Assembly (NCBI RefSeq): GCF_011758805.1
Contig: NZ_JAANOW010000005.1
Coordinates: 353,647 to 417,646 of the forward strand
DNA length: 64,000 nt
From: Mycolicibacterium fluoranthenivorans
Lineage (GTDB): Bacteria > Actinomycetota > Actinomycetes > Mycobacteriales > Mycobacteriaceae
Direction: 5' to 3'
A program made the position numbers and the translations under genes. Below, in pieces: positions 1 to 8,606 of the stretch. Position 1 is the first letter of the stretch, and each line of letters begins with the position of its first letter. The notes below the pieces were generated by a model that saw nothing but the letters and a program-made list of their open reading frames with translations, was not told where the DNA came from and did no database searches.

Positions 1-657
1 TCGCTGCTGCCCACCAGCAGGGCCGGCAGTACTCGCTTCCTGCTCCTGTTCACCGGCTACGCCCTGGAAGGCATCGGCTACATCATTGCCGGCACCTTCC
101 TGGTGGCGGCGGTGGCACAGCACTCCCCCGGCGCCCTGGGTAACAGTGTCTGGCTGGTGGTGGGGCTGGCCGTCATCCCGTCGGCCGCCCTGTGGGCGCG
201 GCTCGGCAAGCGGCACGGGCAGCCGGCCATGCTCAGCGTGGCACTGGGGCTGCAGGCCGCCGGGATCGCGCTGGCCGGTCAGGGCAGCGTGGCCGCCAGT
301 CTGACCGGCGCTCTGCTGTTCGGGGGCACCTTCATCGGGGTGAGCACACTGGCGATGGCCGAAGGCAGGTTGCTCGGCGTCCGCGGCGCGGTGGCCGTCC
401 TGACCGTCGGCTACTCCGTCGGTCAAATCCTGGGGCCGCTGCTGGTGGCCCCGCTGCTCGACGGCGGCTACCGGCCCGCACTGTTTGCATCGGCGCTCAT
501 CGTGTCACTGGCCGGGCTGGCGACCGCTGCGGTATGGATCATCGGCCGGAAGCCACGCATCAGCGTCGAGCACTCCCAAATCGCCTGTATCACGTGTGAA
601 TTCGTCGATGACGGCATGGACGATCGGATTGGATTCACCCCGGCGCCACACCAGTGA
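1..657 (+). CDS. MFS transporter, C-terminal part (YbfB/YjiJ-like), 5' end outside window
   Basis: The frame is already open at base 1, so only the last 218 residues of a membrane transporter are seen. They form about six hydrophobic segments separated by short loops, matching the second half of a 12-helix major facilitator. The Gly/Ala-rich helices and the small loop after helix 8 (GKRHG) resemble the YbfB/YjiJ group of putative sugar or drug exporters; the substrate cannot be told. The last helix ends near residue 184 (IIGRK). About 34 polar residues follow and run 153 bases into the convergent LysR gene. This tail is not typical of the family and suggests that the original stop was lost in a rearrangement. 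MFS identity is fairly sure, the subgroup less so. Confidence 0.72.
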   Translation, partial: SLLPTSRAGSTRFLLLFTGYALEGIGYIIAGTFLVAAVAQHSPGALGNSVWLVVGLAVIPSAALWARLGKRHGQPAMLSVALGLQAAGIALAGQGSVAASLTGALLFGGTFIGVSTLAMAEGRLLGVRGAVAVLTVGYSVGQILGPLLVAPLLDGGYRPALFASALIVSLAGLATAAVWIIGRKPRISVEHSQIACITCEFVDDGMDDRIGFTPAPHQ

Positions 658-1437
658 CCACGTCCACACCGGGGTGGGTCCCACCACCGGCCGGCGCACC
701 AGATCGCGCGGCAGCACGTCGTTCTGCCCTTTGGGATTGTTCAGCACGGGCCTGCCCAGGTTGCGCACATGCTCGAAGAACGTCGGCCCGGTGACTCCGC
801 CGTCATCGGTGCGCATCACCCGGGCCCCCGTATCGGCGGCGAACTGCTCGGCGTAGCGGTTCCAGGACGACCAACTCGCGGTGTCCGTATCGACCAGCGC
901 GACGGTCTCCTTGGCCGCTACCGGCGATTCATCGCTGCCCGGACACAGGGCGTAGAGCCGATCGACGCCCACCAGTCTGGCCTCCAGCGCCAGCGCATCC
1001 AGGTCGGCGCCCTGCACCCAGCAGATCGCCAGATCCAGGCTACCTTCGGCCACCCGGGCCGCCTGGGTGTGCGACGGCATCACCCAGGTGTCCACCCGAA
1101 GCCGCGCCACCCCCGCGGCCCGTTCGGCCCAGTCGACCGGGCACCAGTTGACGTAGCCGATGCGCACGGGATCGGAGACCACCAATCCCGCTGCACTCCT
1201 GCGTAATTCGTCAGCCTGCTCGATCAGTGCCCGCGCACCGGGCAACAGCGCGGCCCCTGCCGCGGTGAGCGCAACCGAACGCCGATCCCGGTCGAACAAC
1301 TGGATCTTGAGCTCACGTTCGAGCACCTTGATCTGCTGCGACAACGACGGACCCGCGATGCGCAGCCGTTCGGCGGCGCGGCCGAAATTCAGCTCCTCGG
1401 CCACGGTGACGAAGTACCGCAATTGGCGCAGCTCCAC
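505..1437 (-). CDS. LysR family transcriptional regulator
   Basis: A 310-residue DNA-binding regulator with the canonical LysR start (VELRQLRYF) leading straight into the winged HTH (residues about 5-62, including GPSLSQQIKVLE), then a periplasmic-binding-fold effector domain to about residue 290. I chose GTG at 1437 because it gives the standard N-terminus and lies 7 bases after a -10-like TAGGCT (1445-1450), as in leaderless mycobacterial mRNAs. An upstream ATG at 1500 is in frame and would add 21 residues. The last 25 or so residues overlap the convergent transporter. It faces a divergent SDR-like remnant at 1558, the arrangement usual for a LysR protein and its target. The effector is unknown. 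Confidence 0.85.
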   Translation of the reverse strand: MELRQLRYFVTVAEELNFGRAAERLRIAGPSLSQQIKVLERELKIQLFDRDRRSVALTAAGAALLPGARALIEQADELRRSAAGLVVSDPVRIGYVNWCPVDWAERAAGVARLRVDTWVMPSHTQAARVAEGSLDLAICWVQGADLDALALEARLVGVDRLYALCPGSDESPVAAKETVALVDTDTASWSSWNRYAEQFAADTGARVMRTDDGGVTGPTFFEHVRNLGRPVLNNPKGQNDVLPRDLVRRPVVGPTPVWTWSLVWRRGESNPIVHAVIDEFTRDTGDLGVLDADAWLPADDPYRSGRQPGQ

Positions 1438-1557
1438 CGGAGAAAGCCTAGTAGGCACCACCTTGCACCAGGGAGGATTGCCGTCCTGCCGAGACGGCAT
1501 CGTGGGCGCGATCCTCGCGTTGAGCTCGGTGACAGACCCGCTCAGAAAGGCAGGATC

Positions 1558-1773
1558 ATGAACACTCCCACCACCCGCGTAGCGATCGTCACCGGCGCCT
1601 CCCAGGGCATCGGAGAGGCACTGGTCGCCGGCTACCGCAAGCTCGGCTACGGGCACGCCGATTTCACCCGCCCCGACGGCACCGTGCTGGCCCTGATGCT
1701 GGGGGTGGCACTCACGCGCGACGGGGGCGACTGGCGGATCGCGCAGTATCAGGTCAGCGCCGTACCCGCTTAG
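1558..1773 (+). pseudogene. Chimeric remnant: SDR N-terminus joined to SnoaL/SgcJ-like C-terminus
   Basis: This 71-codon frame starts like a short-chain dehydrogenase (MNTPTTRVAIVTGASQGIG), with the TGxxxGIG dinucleotide-binding motif. After residue 31 it switches without a stop to a piece (GHADFTRPDGTVLALMLGVA) typical of the C-terminal half of SgcJ/SnoaL-type NTF2-fold proteins. Neither domain is complete: the Rossmann fold stops after its first strand and helix, and the cone fold lacks its front half. The simplest reading is an in-frame deletion of about 1-1.3 kb that fused the start of an SDR gene to the end of a downstream gene. Its stop overlaps the convergent LLM gene stop. An intact small function is unlikely. 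Confidence 0.6.
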
Positions 1774-2759
1774 CCGAGCGCCGGGATGACCTCGCGCTCG
1801 AACAACTCGATACCGGACCGGTCATACGCGGCCTCGGGGAAGTAGAGGATGGCGTACTCGCACCCGAGGTCGCGCAACCGCGTGAGCCGCTCGATGACCT
1901 GTTCGGGGGTGCCGGTCGCCGAGTCGGGTGAGGCGACATTGGCCAGCATCGCGTCGACGGCGGTCGCATCGGCCTTGCTGACCTGACGGGCCCGGATCCG
2001 GGCCAGCCGGTCCTTGACCTCGGCTTCGGACTGCCCGATCACGGCGTTGAAATTGGCCGAGCGCACGATGGCGCCGTAGTCGGTGCCGACATCGCGGCAG
2101 TGGTCGGCCATGATCTGGGATTTGCGGGCGAACTCCTCAGGGGCCGAGCTGAAGTTGGTGTACCGCGCGTACTTGGCCGCGATCTTCAACGTGACCTTCT
2201 CGCCGCCGCCGGCGATCCACAGCGGCGGACCACCGTCCTGCAGCGGCTTCGGCGCCACGATGGCGTCGTTCACCTGGTAGTACTTGCCGTCCAGGGTGGC
2301 GCGGCCGTCACGCCAGGCGTCCCGCATGATCTGCACGCCCTCGTCGAGCCGGCCCAGCCGTTCGCCTGCGGACGGGAAACCGTAACCGTAGGCCCGCCAC
2401 TCATGCTCGTACCAGCCGCCGCCGATACCCATCTGGGTGCGCCCGCCGGAGATCACGTCGACGGTGGCCGCAACTTTTGCCAGGTAGGCAGGGTTGCGGT
2501 AGCTCATGGCGGTGCACATCTGGCCGAGCTTGACCCGGCTGGTGGTCGCGGCCAGCGCCGCCATCAACGACCACGCCTCATGGGTGGCCTCGTCGGTGGG
2601 CACCGGGACGGTGTGGAAATGGTCGTACACCCACACCGAATCCCAGCAGCTCGCATCGGCATGAGCAGCCAATTCGCTCATCAGCGGCCAGTGTTGTGCG
2701 GTGGGGATGTCGACGAGATCGAGCCGCCAACCTTGCGGAATGAAGAGTCCGAAGCGCAT
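1770..2759 (-). CDS. LLM class F420-dependent oxidoreductase
   Basis: A 329-residue luciferase-like TIM-barrel protein. The start MRFGLFIPQG is the usual N-terminus of the family and ATG 2759 was chosen for this reason, over a leftward extension of seven codons. Visible signatures are WDSVWVYDHF near residue 43, the RNPAYLAKVAATVDVISGGR stretch and MGIGGGW followed by EWRAYGY. The mycobacterial context favours coenzyme F420 over FMN as hydride carrier. The substrate is unknown; relatives act on alcohols, lipids or sugar phosphates. It is transcribed alone, converges on the chimeric remnant and has about 85 bases of upstream DNA shared with the divergent secreted-protein gene. Confidence 0.85.
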   Translation of the reverse strand: MRFGLFIPQGWRLDLVDIPTAQHWPLMSELAAHADASCWDSVWVYDHFHTVPVPTDEATHEAWSLMAALAATTSRVKLGQMCTAMSYRNPAYLAKVAATVDVISGGRTQMGIGGGWYEHEWRAYGYGFPSAGERLGRLDEGVQIMRDAWRDGRATLDGKYYQVNDAIVAPKPLQDGGPPLWIAGGGEKVTLKIAAKYARYTNFSSAPEEFARKSQIMADHCRDVGTDYGAIVRSANFNAVIGQSEAEVKDRLARIRARQVSKADATAVDAMLANVASPDSATGTPEQVIERLTRLRDLGCEYAILYFPEAAYDRSGIELFEREVIPALG

Positions 2760-2844
2760 GCATAGAAACTGTAGGCCCACCGCTTTGTTATCTCGTCTAC
2801 ACTCTAGGGAAATTGTTCGCTACATCAATGGGTGAGGACTGGCC

Positions 2845-3489
2845 ATGACCAACTCGACGCGCCGCTACGCGGCGGCCGTGGCGGCGGCCTTCGCACCACT
2901 GGCTGTCGTTTCCGTGATCACTGCCGCACCGAGCTCCGCCGAGTGCGGGGCCGATCAGTCCGAGTTCAACGGCAACTGTGTCTCGTCGAACTGCAAGAAG
3001 ACCGAGGTCCGCGACTCCGGCACCGGTGAATGCCGCAGCGCCCTCTCGGCGGCACTCGGTAAGGCCCAGCCCCGCCAGGTCGCGCAGGTCAGCCCCGAAC
3101 AGTGGAACAACGCCTACCACGTGGCACAGCAAGCCAACGTCCTGCCGTCGGGTGTCAAGGCCACCAAGGACGTGTTCAGCGTGGTGAACTCCGCGATCGA
3201 CGTACCGACCAGCGTCATCGGCGGCGTGAACGATCTCGCGTACACCGGTTTGCTGTTCAGCCAGATCGGCGGCGGGGCGGGCAACCTGCTCGGGGCCACT
3301 GCCAAGAGCGCAGCCGCTCCGGTCAGCGCGATGGGCGCCATCGCCGACGCCGCGCAGGCGCTGCCGTCCCCGAAGATCGGGCTGCCCAAGGTCGGCCTGC
3401 CCAAGGTGGGGCTGCCCAAGATCGGGATGCCGAAGCTGTTCTCGGCCTGCCTGCCGGTGAAGTTCGTGTTCTTCCGGCCCTGCATCTGA
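2845..3489 (+). CDS. Secreted protein of unknown function with GLPK repeats
   Basis: A 214-residue exported protein that I cannot assign to a family. It starts with basic residues (MTNSTRRY), a hydrophobic segment of about 20 residues and a likely signal-peptidase site after APSSA near residue 32. The mature N-terminus has four cysteines close together (ECG, GNCVSSNC, GECR), enough for two disulfides, and two more occur at the end (SACLPVKF, RPCI). A short tandem repeat (GLPKV three times, then GMPK) occupies residues about 176-198. The middle is rich in small residues, with possible amphipathic helices. The gene stands alone and ends at a strong hairpin. Function unknown; a cell-envelope or extracellular role is inferred from the signal peptide. 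Confidence 0.7.
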   Translation: MTNSTRRYAAAVAAAFAPLAVVSVITAAPSSAECGADQSEFNGNCVSSNCKKTEVRDSGTGECRSALSAALGKAQPRQVAQVSPEQWNNAYHVAQQANVLPSGVKATKDVFSVVNSAIDVPTSVIGGVNDLAYTGLLFSQIGGGAGNLLGATAKSAAAPVSAMGAIADAAQALPSPKIGLPKVGLPKVGLPKIGMPKLFSACLPVKFVFFRPCI

Positions 3490-3503
3490 TCCCACACTCT
3501 TTT

Positions 3504-3539
3504 CGACTGGCCGGAAACCTCAGGGTTTCCGGCCAGTCG
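3504..3539. terminator. Bidirectional hairpin terminator
   Basis: Perfect 16-bp inverted repeat (arms 3504-3519 and 3524-3539, loop TCAG) with short T runs on both sides, placed between two convergent stops (3489 and 3545). It can serve both genes. Confidence 0.85.
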
Positions 3540-3544
3540 TCTTT

Positions 3545-5005
3545 TCACGGTCGGTACAGGGCGGCGACGTCGCGCAGACTGACCTTGAGCGCCGGATTGC
3601 GGGGCAGCGCGTCGACGACCACCACCCGCACCGGGACACTGTGGTGCGGCAGCGTCTCACGCACCAGGTCCAGCAGCGCCGCCGGATCCGGCGCGGGGGC
3701 ACCCGGGATGACTTCCACGGCGGCGAACGGCACCTGGCCCAGCCGGGCATCGGGGACCCCGACCACGCAGGCGTCGCGCACACCGGGATGGTCCACCAGC
3801 ACCCGGCGCACCGTCTCGGGCAGGATCTTGAATCCCCCGCGGTTGATCGCACCGTCGGCGCGGCCGTGCAGGGTGATGAAACCGTCGGAGTCCATGGATG
3901 CGATATCGGTGGTGCGGATCCAGTCCGGGTTGATCGACGCGATCCGCGCTTCCAGCAGGCCCTGGCGCCCCGCCTGCAGTTGTTCTCCGGTATCCGCGTC
4001 TATGATCCGTACTTCTGTGTCGGGCAACGCTTTTCCTGAACTCAATCGTTTGGCGGCACCGAACTCCCGATACAGCTCGGGCGTCCACGCGCACACCGAT
4101 CCGGCGAATTCCGTTGCACCGTAGGCCAACAGCACCGGAATGCGGTAGCGCCCCTCGAATGCATCGCGCACCTGCGGATCCAGCGGACCGGAAGCGCTGA
4201 CGATGAACTGCAACGAGGCCAGATCCGCGGGGTCGAGGTCGGCGTCCAGCAGCATCCGCACCACGGTGGGTTGCACCCCGGCCCGTTGCAGCCGATAGGT
4301 TTTCACCACCCGCACCCACTCCTGGACACTGAATTTCTCCAGCAGCACCATGCGCTTGCCGATATAGGCGCCGGTGACCAATTGGCACACCCCGCCGATC
4401 CCACCCAGCGGCCAGTACACCAGCTCAGGCGGATCGTCGGCTCTGGCCTGCCCGCCGGTCACGCTGTACACCGCGCGTTCCAGCACACGGGCCGCAATGG
4501 CCTGCCGCGTGGGCGGCCCGGTGGTGCCGCTGGTGAGGACGTGCACGCCGCTGCGGCCCGCAACGGTGTCGACGTGACTGCGCGCCACGCCTTCCACGAG
4601 CTGCGCGCCGCTCACCGAGATCCGCACGCCGGCGCTGCCTGCTGCCGCCGCGGCGGCCACCACCGGCGCGGTCCAGTCCTCGTCGTCGGCCAGCACCGCG
4701 GGCAACCGGAGTTTCGCGATATCGGCGGCGATGGCGGCCGGGGATTGGAACGAGTAGATCATCGACACCCAGCGGCGCGCCGCCAGCAGGCCGATGATCG
4801 CGGCGGCATGCGGCCAGCGGTTGCGCACCACCAGCCCGATCGGCGCACCGGCCGACACACCGGCAGAGCCCAGCGCGGCCTCGACCGCGGCGGCCATGGC
4901 GGTGACTTCGGTGCCGGTGTACCAGTGCCCGCCGAATTCGATACAGGGCCGGTCAGCGTAGCCGGTCACCCTTGCCGCAAAGGTTTCGGTAAAGCTTTCG
5001 GTCAC
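3545..5005 (-). CDS. Class I adenylate-forming enzyme (acyl-CoA synthetase/ligase-like)
   Basis: A 486-residue AMP-binding enzyme expected to activate a carboxylic acid as acyl-AMP, usually followed by transfer to CoA. Core motifs in order: the P-loop-like VLTSGTTGPPTR near residue 185, YGATEFAGS (A5) near 320, RTTDIASMDSDGF (A7) and GRADGAINRGGFKI (A8 hinge) near 410. The A10 region has the catalytic lysine in NPALKVSLRD. GTG 5005 was chosen because the family-like sequence begins there (TESFTETF); the frame stays open much further upstream only because it is antisense to the lipase gene. The protein is shorter than typical FadD proteins. The substrate is unknown; the mid-size binding pocket region gives no clear hint. 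Confidence 0.82.
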   Translation of the reverse strand: MTESFTETFAARVTGYADRPCIEFGGHWYTGTEVTAMAAAVEAALGSAGVSAGAPIGLVVRNRWPHAAAIIGLLAARRWVSMIYSFQSPAAIAADIAKLRLPAVLADDEDWTAPVVAAAAAAGSAGVRISVSGAQLVEGVARSHVDTVAGRSGVHVLTSGTTGPPTRQAIAARVLERAVYSVTGGQARADDPPELVYWPLGGIGGVCQLVTGAYIGKRMVLLEKFSVQEWVRVVKTYRLQRAGVQPTVVRMLLDADLDPADLASLQFIVSASGPLDPQVRDAFEGRYRIPVLLAYGATEFAGSVCAWTPELYREFGAAKRLSSGKALPDTEVRIIDADTGEQLQAGRQGLLEARIASINPDWIRTTDIASMDSDGFITLHGRADGAINRGGFKILPETVRRVLVDHPGVRDACVVGVPDARLGQVPFAAVEVIPGAPAPDPAALLDLVRETLPHHSVPVRVVVVDALPRNPALKVSLRDVAALYRP

Positions 5006-5102
5006 ATGGCCACGGTAGCGGTCCCGCGAAAACCCCACGCCGACACCGACACGTTCGGTATACACAGGACCGCTGGTATCACCTATCGGGTTGGGGGGTC
5101 TG

Positions 5103-6824
5103 ATGTCGATGAACCATGGCGGCACACGGGTGCGGCGGTCGGTCGCGATGTTGTGTGCGGTGTTGTGGGCGTTGGCGACCATGTGGATGGCGGGCGGCGT
5201 CGCCCACGCCGACGGGACATCGACGAAGGACTCCACACACAGCAGCGCGTCGGAGGGTGGTTCGTCCACGCCGAAGCCTGCCAAGCACGACAAGCCGACG
5301 GCCGATCCCACGGCCGCCGGGGAGGGCGCCGCCACCGGGGAATCGAACACCCAGAAGTCCAACACCGAAAAGTCCAACACCGAGAAATCCGACACCGAGA
5401 AATCCGGCACCGAGAATTCCGACACCGGGAAAGCCACCGCCACCGATCCGCCCACAACCCGCGGCACCCACAAGCACGGCACCTCACGCCCGGCGGGTAA
5501 ACCCAAGACCGCGGCGGCGACGACGGACACCACGTCAAGTCCCAAGTCCGACACCAAGCCCGACACCAAGGCGGATGCCACACCGGCCGCGACAACGCCG
5601 GCCGATGGCGACGCGGCGCCGAGGACGACGAAGGCCAAGACCGTCACGGTCAGTGCCGCGGCAGCCACTCTCGCGGCGGCACCCACGGCCGCGAAGGTCG
5701 CCACCGCATCGGTCACACCGTCGGCCACCGCATCGGTGCCCAATCCGATCAAGCAGATCGCCCAGTTCGCCCGCCAGATGACCGGGCTGGCCAATGACCT
5801 GGCCTTGATCGCGGTGTCGCTGGTGAACAACCTGGCCGCGGCGGCGGCCAGCACCATCGGCCCCAAACCGTTCTTCGGCCTGCCGTACAACATCGCCAAG
5901 ACCGTCGCCGGCACCACCGCGATCGCGGCCAAACTGCTGGACGGCACGCCTTTGGATGCCGTCAGCGAGGGACCGTACAAGGTGAACTACGGTGTGCCCG
6001 ATCTGCTGGCCTGGCTCAATCCGGTGAAATCACCTGCGGGAGCCAATCTTCCGTTCACCGGGATGTCAGCCGACCATCCGCTGCCGATCATCCTGCTCAA
6101 CGGCACCAGCGCCACCCAGGGGGTGAACTGGAGCGTGGGCGCCCCGGCGCTGGCCAACGCCGGCTACACGGTCTACACCTTCAACTACGGCAACACCACG
6201 ACCAATCCGTACTTCCCGGTGCAGGCCACCACCGATATCCGCAAGTCCGCGCAGGAACTCTCCGACGAGGTGGACCGGGTACTCAACGAGACCGGTGCGG
6301 ACAAGGTCATCCTGATCGGTCACTCACAGGGCGGCGGCATCATGCCGTCGTACTACATCAACAATCTGCACGGGGACGAGAAGGTCTCGCAGTTCATCGG
6401 GATCGCGCCGAGCAATCACGGCACCAATGTGGACGGGCTCGTCGATCTGAAGAACATCCCCATCCTGGGGCCGGCACTCGCGCCGCTGATCTACCGCATC
6501 GTCGATCTGTTCGGTGCCGCCTGGACCCAGCAGGTCGTCGGTTCGCCGCTGCAGCAGGAAACCTACGGCGCCGGTGACACCCGGCCGGGCGTGCTGTACA
6601 CGACGATCGCGTCGAAGTTCGACTGGGTGGTGACGCCGTATACGCAGCAGGCGCTGGCCGCCGGCCCGAACGTCACCAACATCGTGCTTCAGGATCTGTA
6701 CCCCAACTACAACGCCGGGCACCTGGGCATCGTGTTCTCCGCCCCGACGTGGACCGCCGTGTTGGGTGCATTGGCCGCGAACCCGGCGGCGAACGTCGCG
6801 CCCACGACGGCGCTCGCAGCCTGA
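5103..6824 (+). CDS. Secreted lipase/esterase with low-complexity linker (paralogue A)
   Basis: A 573-residue exported alpha/beta hydrolase. It has a signal peptide (hydrophobic stretch ending GGVAHADG near residue 38) and then about 190 residues rich in Thr, Lys, Ser and Glu, including five degenerate SNTEK units. A conserved segment follows (IGPKPFFGLPY), then the catalytic domain: GHSQGGG with Ser408, Asp507 in KFDWVVTPYT and His540 in NAGHLGI form a convincing triad. The domain resembles lipase class 2/PGAP1-like enzymes. ATG 5103 has a G-rich Shine-Dalgarno at 5093-5098; a TTG at 5091 is less likely. It is followed by a close paralogue. A role in ester or lipid hydrolysis outside the cytoplasm is inferred. 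Confidence 0.82.
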   Translation: MSMNHGGTRVRRSVAMLCAVLWALATMWMAGGVAHADGTSTKDSTHSSASEGGSSTPKPAKHDKPTADPTAAGEGAATGESNTQKSNTEKSNTEKSDTEKSGTENSDTGKATATDPPTTRGTHKHGTSRPAGKPKTAAATTDTTSSPKSDTKPDTKADATPAATTPADGDAAPRTTKAKTVTVSAAAATLAAAPTAAKVATASVTPSATASVPNPIKQIAQFARQMTGLANDLALIAVSLVNNLAAAAASTIGPKPFFGLPYNIAKTVAGTTAIAAKLLDGTPLDAVSEGPYKVNYGVPDLLAWLNPVKSPAGANLPFTGMSADHPLPIILLNGTSATQGVNWSVGAPALANAGYTVYTFNYGNTTTNPYFPVQATTDIRKSAQELSDEVDRVLNETGADKVILIGHSQGGGIMPSYYINNLHGDEKVSQFIGIAPSNHGTNVDGLVDLKNIPILGPALAPLIYRIVDLFGAAWTQQVVGSPLQQETYGAGDTRPGVLYTTIASKFDWVVTPYTQQALAAGPNVTNIVLQDLYPNYNAGHLGIVFSAPTWTAVLGALAANPAANVAPTTALAA

Positions 6825-6945
6825 CCCGACGGCCGAAAAATTGACATCAGCGGCCACGAGATGGCCGAAAGTCGCTCGCGTACACCGGACCGTCGGCTAT
6901 ACCCATACCCAAGGGTATTGCCCATGGGGGTCGGGGGAGGCCACA

Positions 6946-8559
6946 GTGTCGTCGAGTCGTGTCCGCATGCGCACCTGCCGCTTTCCGGCCGGGCTCGTGG
7001 TGATCGCCTGGTTGTTCGCCGCGCTCTGGCTGGCCGGCGGCGTGGCGTATGCCGATGGCACCACGTCGCACGATTCGACGCCGGGCACCTCCCAATCGGG
7101 TGACCAGAGCGCCGCGTCGGCAGACAAAACGACTGCTTCTGCAGCCAAACCGACTGCGTCGGAGGAGAAGACCGACACCCCCACGCGGATCGGCAAGCCG
7201 CGCGGCGCGCGTAAGCACGGCACCGCCAAGCAGGCCACCGAGACCACACCGGAGGCCAAGCCGGACGCCAAGCGCGGGTCTGATTCCGACGCGAAGGCCG
7301 GGATCAAGCCGAAAACCAAGGCCGCGCCGGAACCGGATACCACGCCACTCACCACCACCGCGAAGAAGTCGGGCACCACCGCGACGGCCGCGCCCGCTGA
7401 CGGCGCCGCTGCCGCCACTGCCGCCGCAGCCCTGAAGCTGGCCTCCCCGGCGGTCCTGCCGTCGACCACCGTCAAGGCGCCCAACCCGATCGCGCACGCG
7501 GTCCAATTCGTCCGGCAGATGACGGGACTGGCCAACGACATCGGCCTGCTCGCCGTCACCGTGGTGAACAACCTCGCCGCCGCGGCGGCCGCCACCATCG
7601 GCCCGAAACCGTTCTTCGGGGTGCCCTACCACGTGGCCAGTGCCATCGCCGGAACGGCGGCCACCGCGGGCAAGCTGCTGACCGGGACACCGCTGAACGC
7701 CGACTCCACCGCCAAGGGGCCGTTCAAGGTCACCTACGGGGTAGGTGACCTACTGAACTACTTCAACGCGGACAAGCCGCCGGCCGGCGCCAACGATCCG
7801 TCGATCAAGCTCACTGAGCAGCATCCGCTGCCGATCATCCTGATCGCCGGGACCGCCGCCAACGCGCCCTTCAACTGGAGCGTCGGTGCACCGGTGCTGG
7901 CCAACGCCGGCTACAAGGTGTTCACCTTCAACTACGGCAACGTCACGAACAATCCGAAATGGCCGGTGCGCGGCACTGGCGATATCCGCGAATCCGCGCA
8001 GGAACTCGCCGACGAGGTGGACCGGGTGCTCGCCGAGACCGGTGCGGACAAGGTCATCCTGATCGGGCACTCGCAGGGCGGCGGAATGACTCCGGAGTAC
8101 TACCTGAACAATCTCGACGGGGCGGCCAAGGTGTCGCAGTTCATCGGGATCGCGCCGGGCAATCACGGCGCCGATCTGAGCGGGCTGGCCTACATCCAGA
8201 ACATCCCGGTGATCGGCCGCCCGATCTTCAACCTGATGAACCTGCTGGGCCCGGCTTGGCTGCAGCAGGCCATCGGCTCTCCGTTGCTGGACGAGATCTA
8301 CGGCAACGGCGACACCCGCCCCGGCGTGCTGTACACGACCATCACCACGAAGGACGACTGGATCGTCACGCCCTACACCAATCAGGCGCTGGACGGGCCC
8401 AACGTCACCAACATCATCCTGCAAGACCGCTACCCCAACTTCAACGCCGGACACCTGGGCATCGTCTTCGCCGCGCCGACCTGGGACGCAGTGCTCGGTG
8501 CGCTGGCGGCGAACCCGGCGGCCAATGAGGCCCCGCAGGATCAGACCATCGCCGCCTGA
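6946..8559 (+). CDS. Secreted lipase/esterase with low-complexity linker (paralogue B)
   Basis: A 537-residue paralogue of the preceding gene with the same plan: signal peptide (AALWLAGGVAYADG), a Lys/Thr/Ala-rich linker of about 170 residues without the SNTEK units, the conserved GPKPFFGVPYH segment and the hydrolase domain with Ser376 (GHSQGGG), Asp471 (KDDWIVTPYT) and His503 (NAGHLGI). GTG 6946 is favoured by GGGGGAGG at 6933-6940; an ATG at 6967 would still leave a signal peptide. The catalytic domains are much more alike than the linkers, so this is a tandem duplication with fast-evolving linkers. The 121-base gap before it holds a TTGACA at 6841 with no good -10 partner. Confidence 0.82.
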   Translation: MSSSRVRMRTCRFPAGLVVIAWLFAALWLAGGVAYADGTTSHDSTPGTSQSGDQSAASADKTTASAAKPTASEEKTDTPTRIGKPRGARKHGTAKQATETTPEAKPDAKRGSDSDAKAGIKPKTKAAPEPDTTPLTTTAKKSGTTATAAPADGAAAATAAAALKLASPAVLPSTTVKAPNPIAHAVQFVRQMTGLANDIGLLAVTVVNNLAAAAAATIGPKPFFGVPYHVASAIAGTAATAGKLLTGTPLNADSTAKGPFKVTYGVGDLLNYFNADKPPAGANDPSIKLTEQHPLPIILIAGTAANAPFNWSVGAPVLANAGYKVFTFNYGNVTNNPKWPVRGTGDIRESAQELADEVDRVLAETGADKVILIGHSQGGGMTPEYYLNNLDGAAKVSQFIGIAPGNHGADLSGLAYIQNIPVIGRPIFNLMNLLGPAWLQQAIGSPLLDEIYGNGDTRPGVLYTTITTKDDWIVTPYTNQALDGPNVTNIILQDRYPNFNAGHLGIVFAAPTWDAVLGALAANPAANEAPQDQTIAA

Positions 8560-8606
8560 AAACGACTGCCCACCAATAAGTTCAGAGCAGTGGTTAGGCT
8601 GGCGGC

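Noticed and set aside
5340..5440. Short tandem repeats that look like the start of a CRISPR or satellite array
   Set aside because: They are in-frame codons for SNTEK-type units in the lipase linker; there are no spacers of regular length. No CRISPR array was seen anywhere in the window.
5006..5980. Long in-frame extension upstream of the adenylating enzyme gene
   Set aside because: It is antisense to the lipase gene and has repetitive, non-family sequence; the family-like protein starts at GTG 5005.
6841..6870. TTGACA as a -35 box for the second lipase gene
   Set aside because: No -10-like hexamer at 16-18 bp; the gene may be read through from the first lipase.
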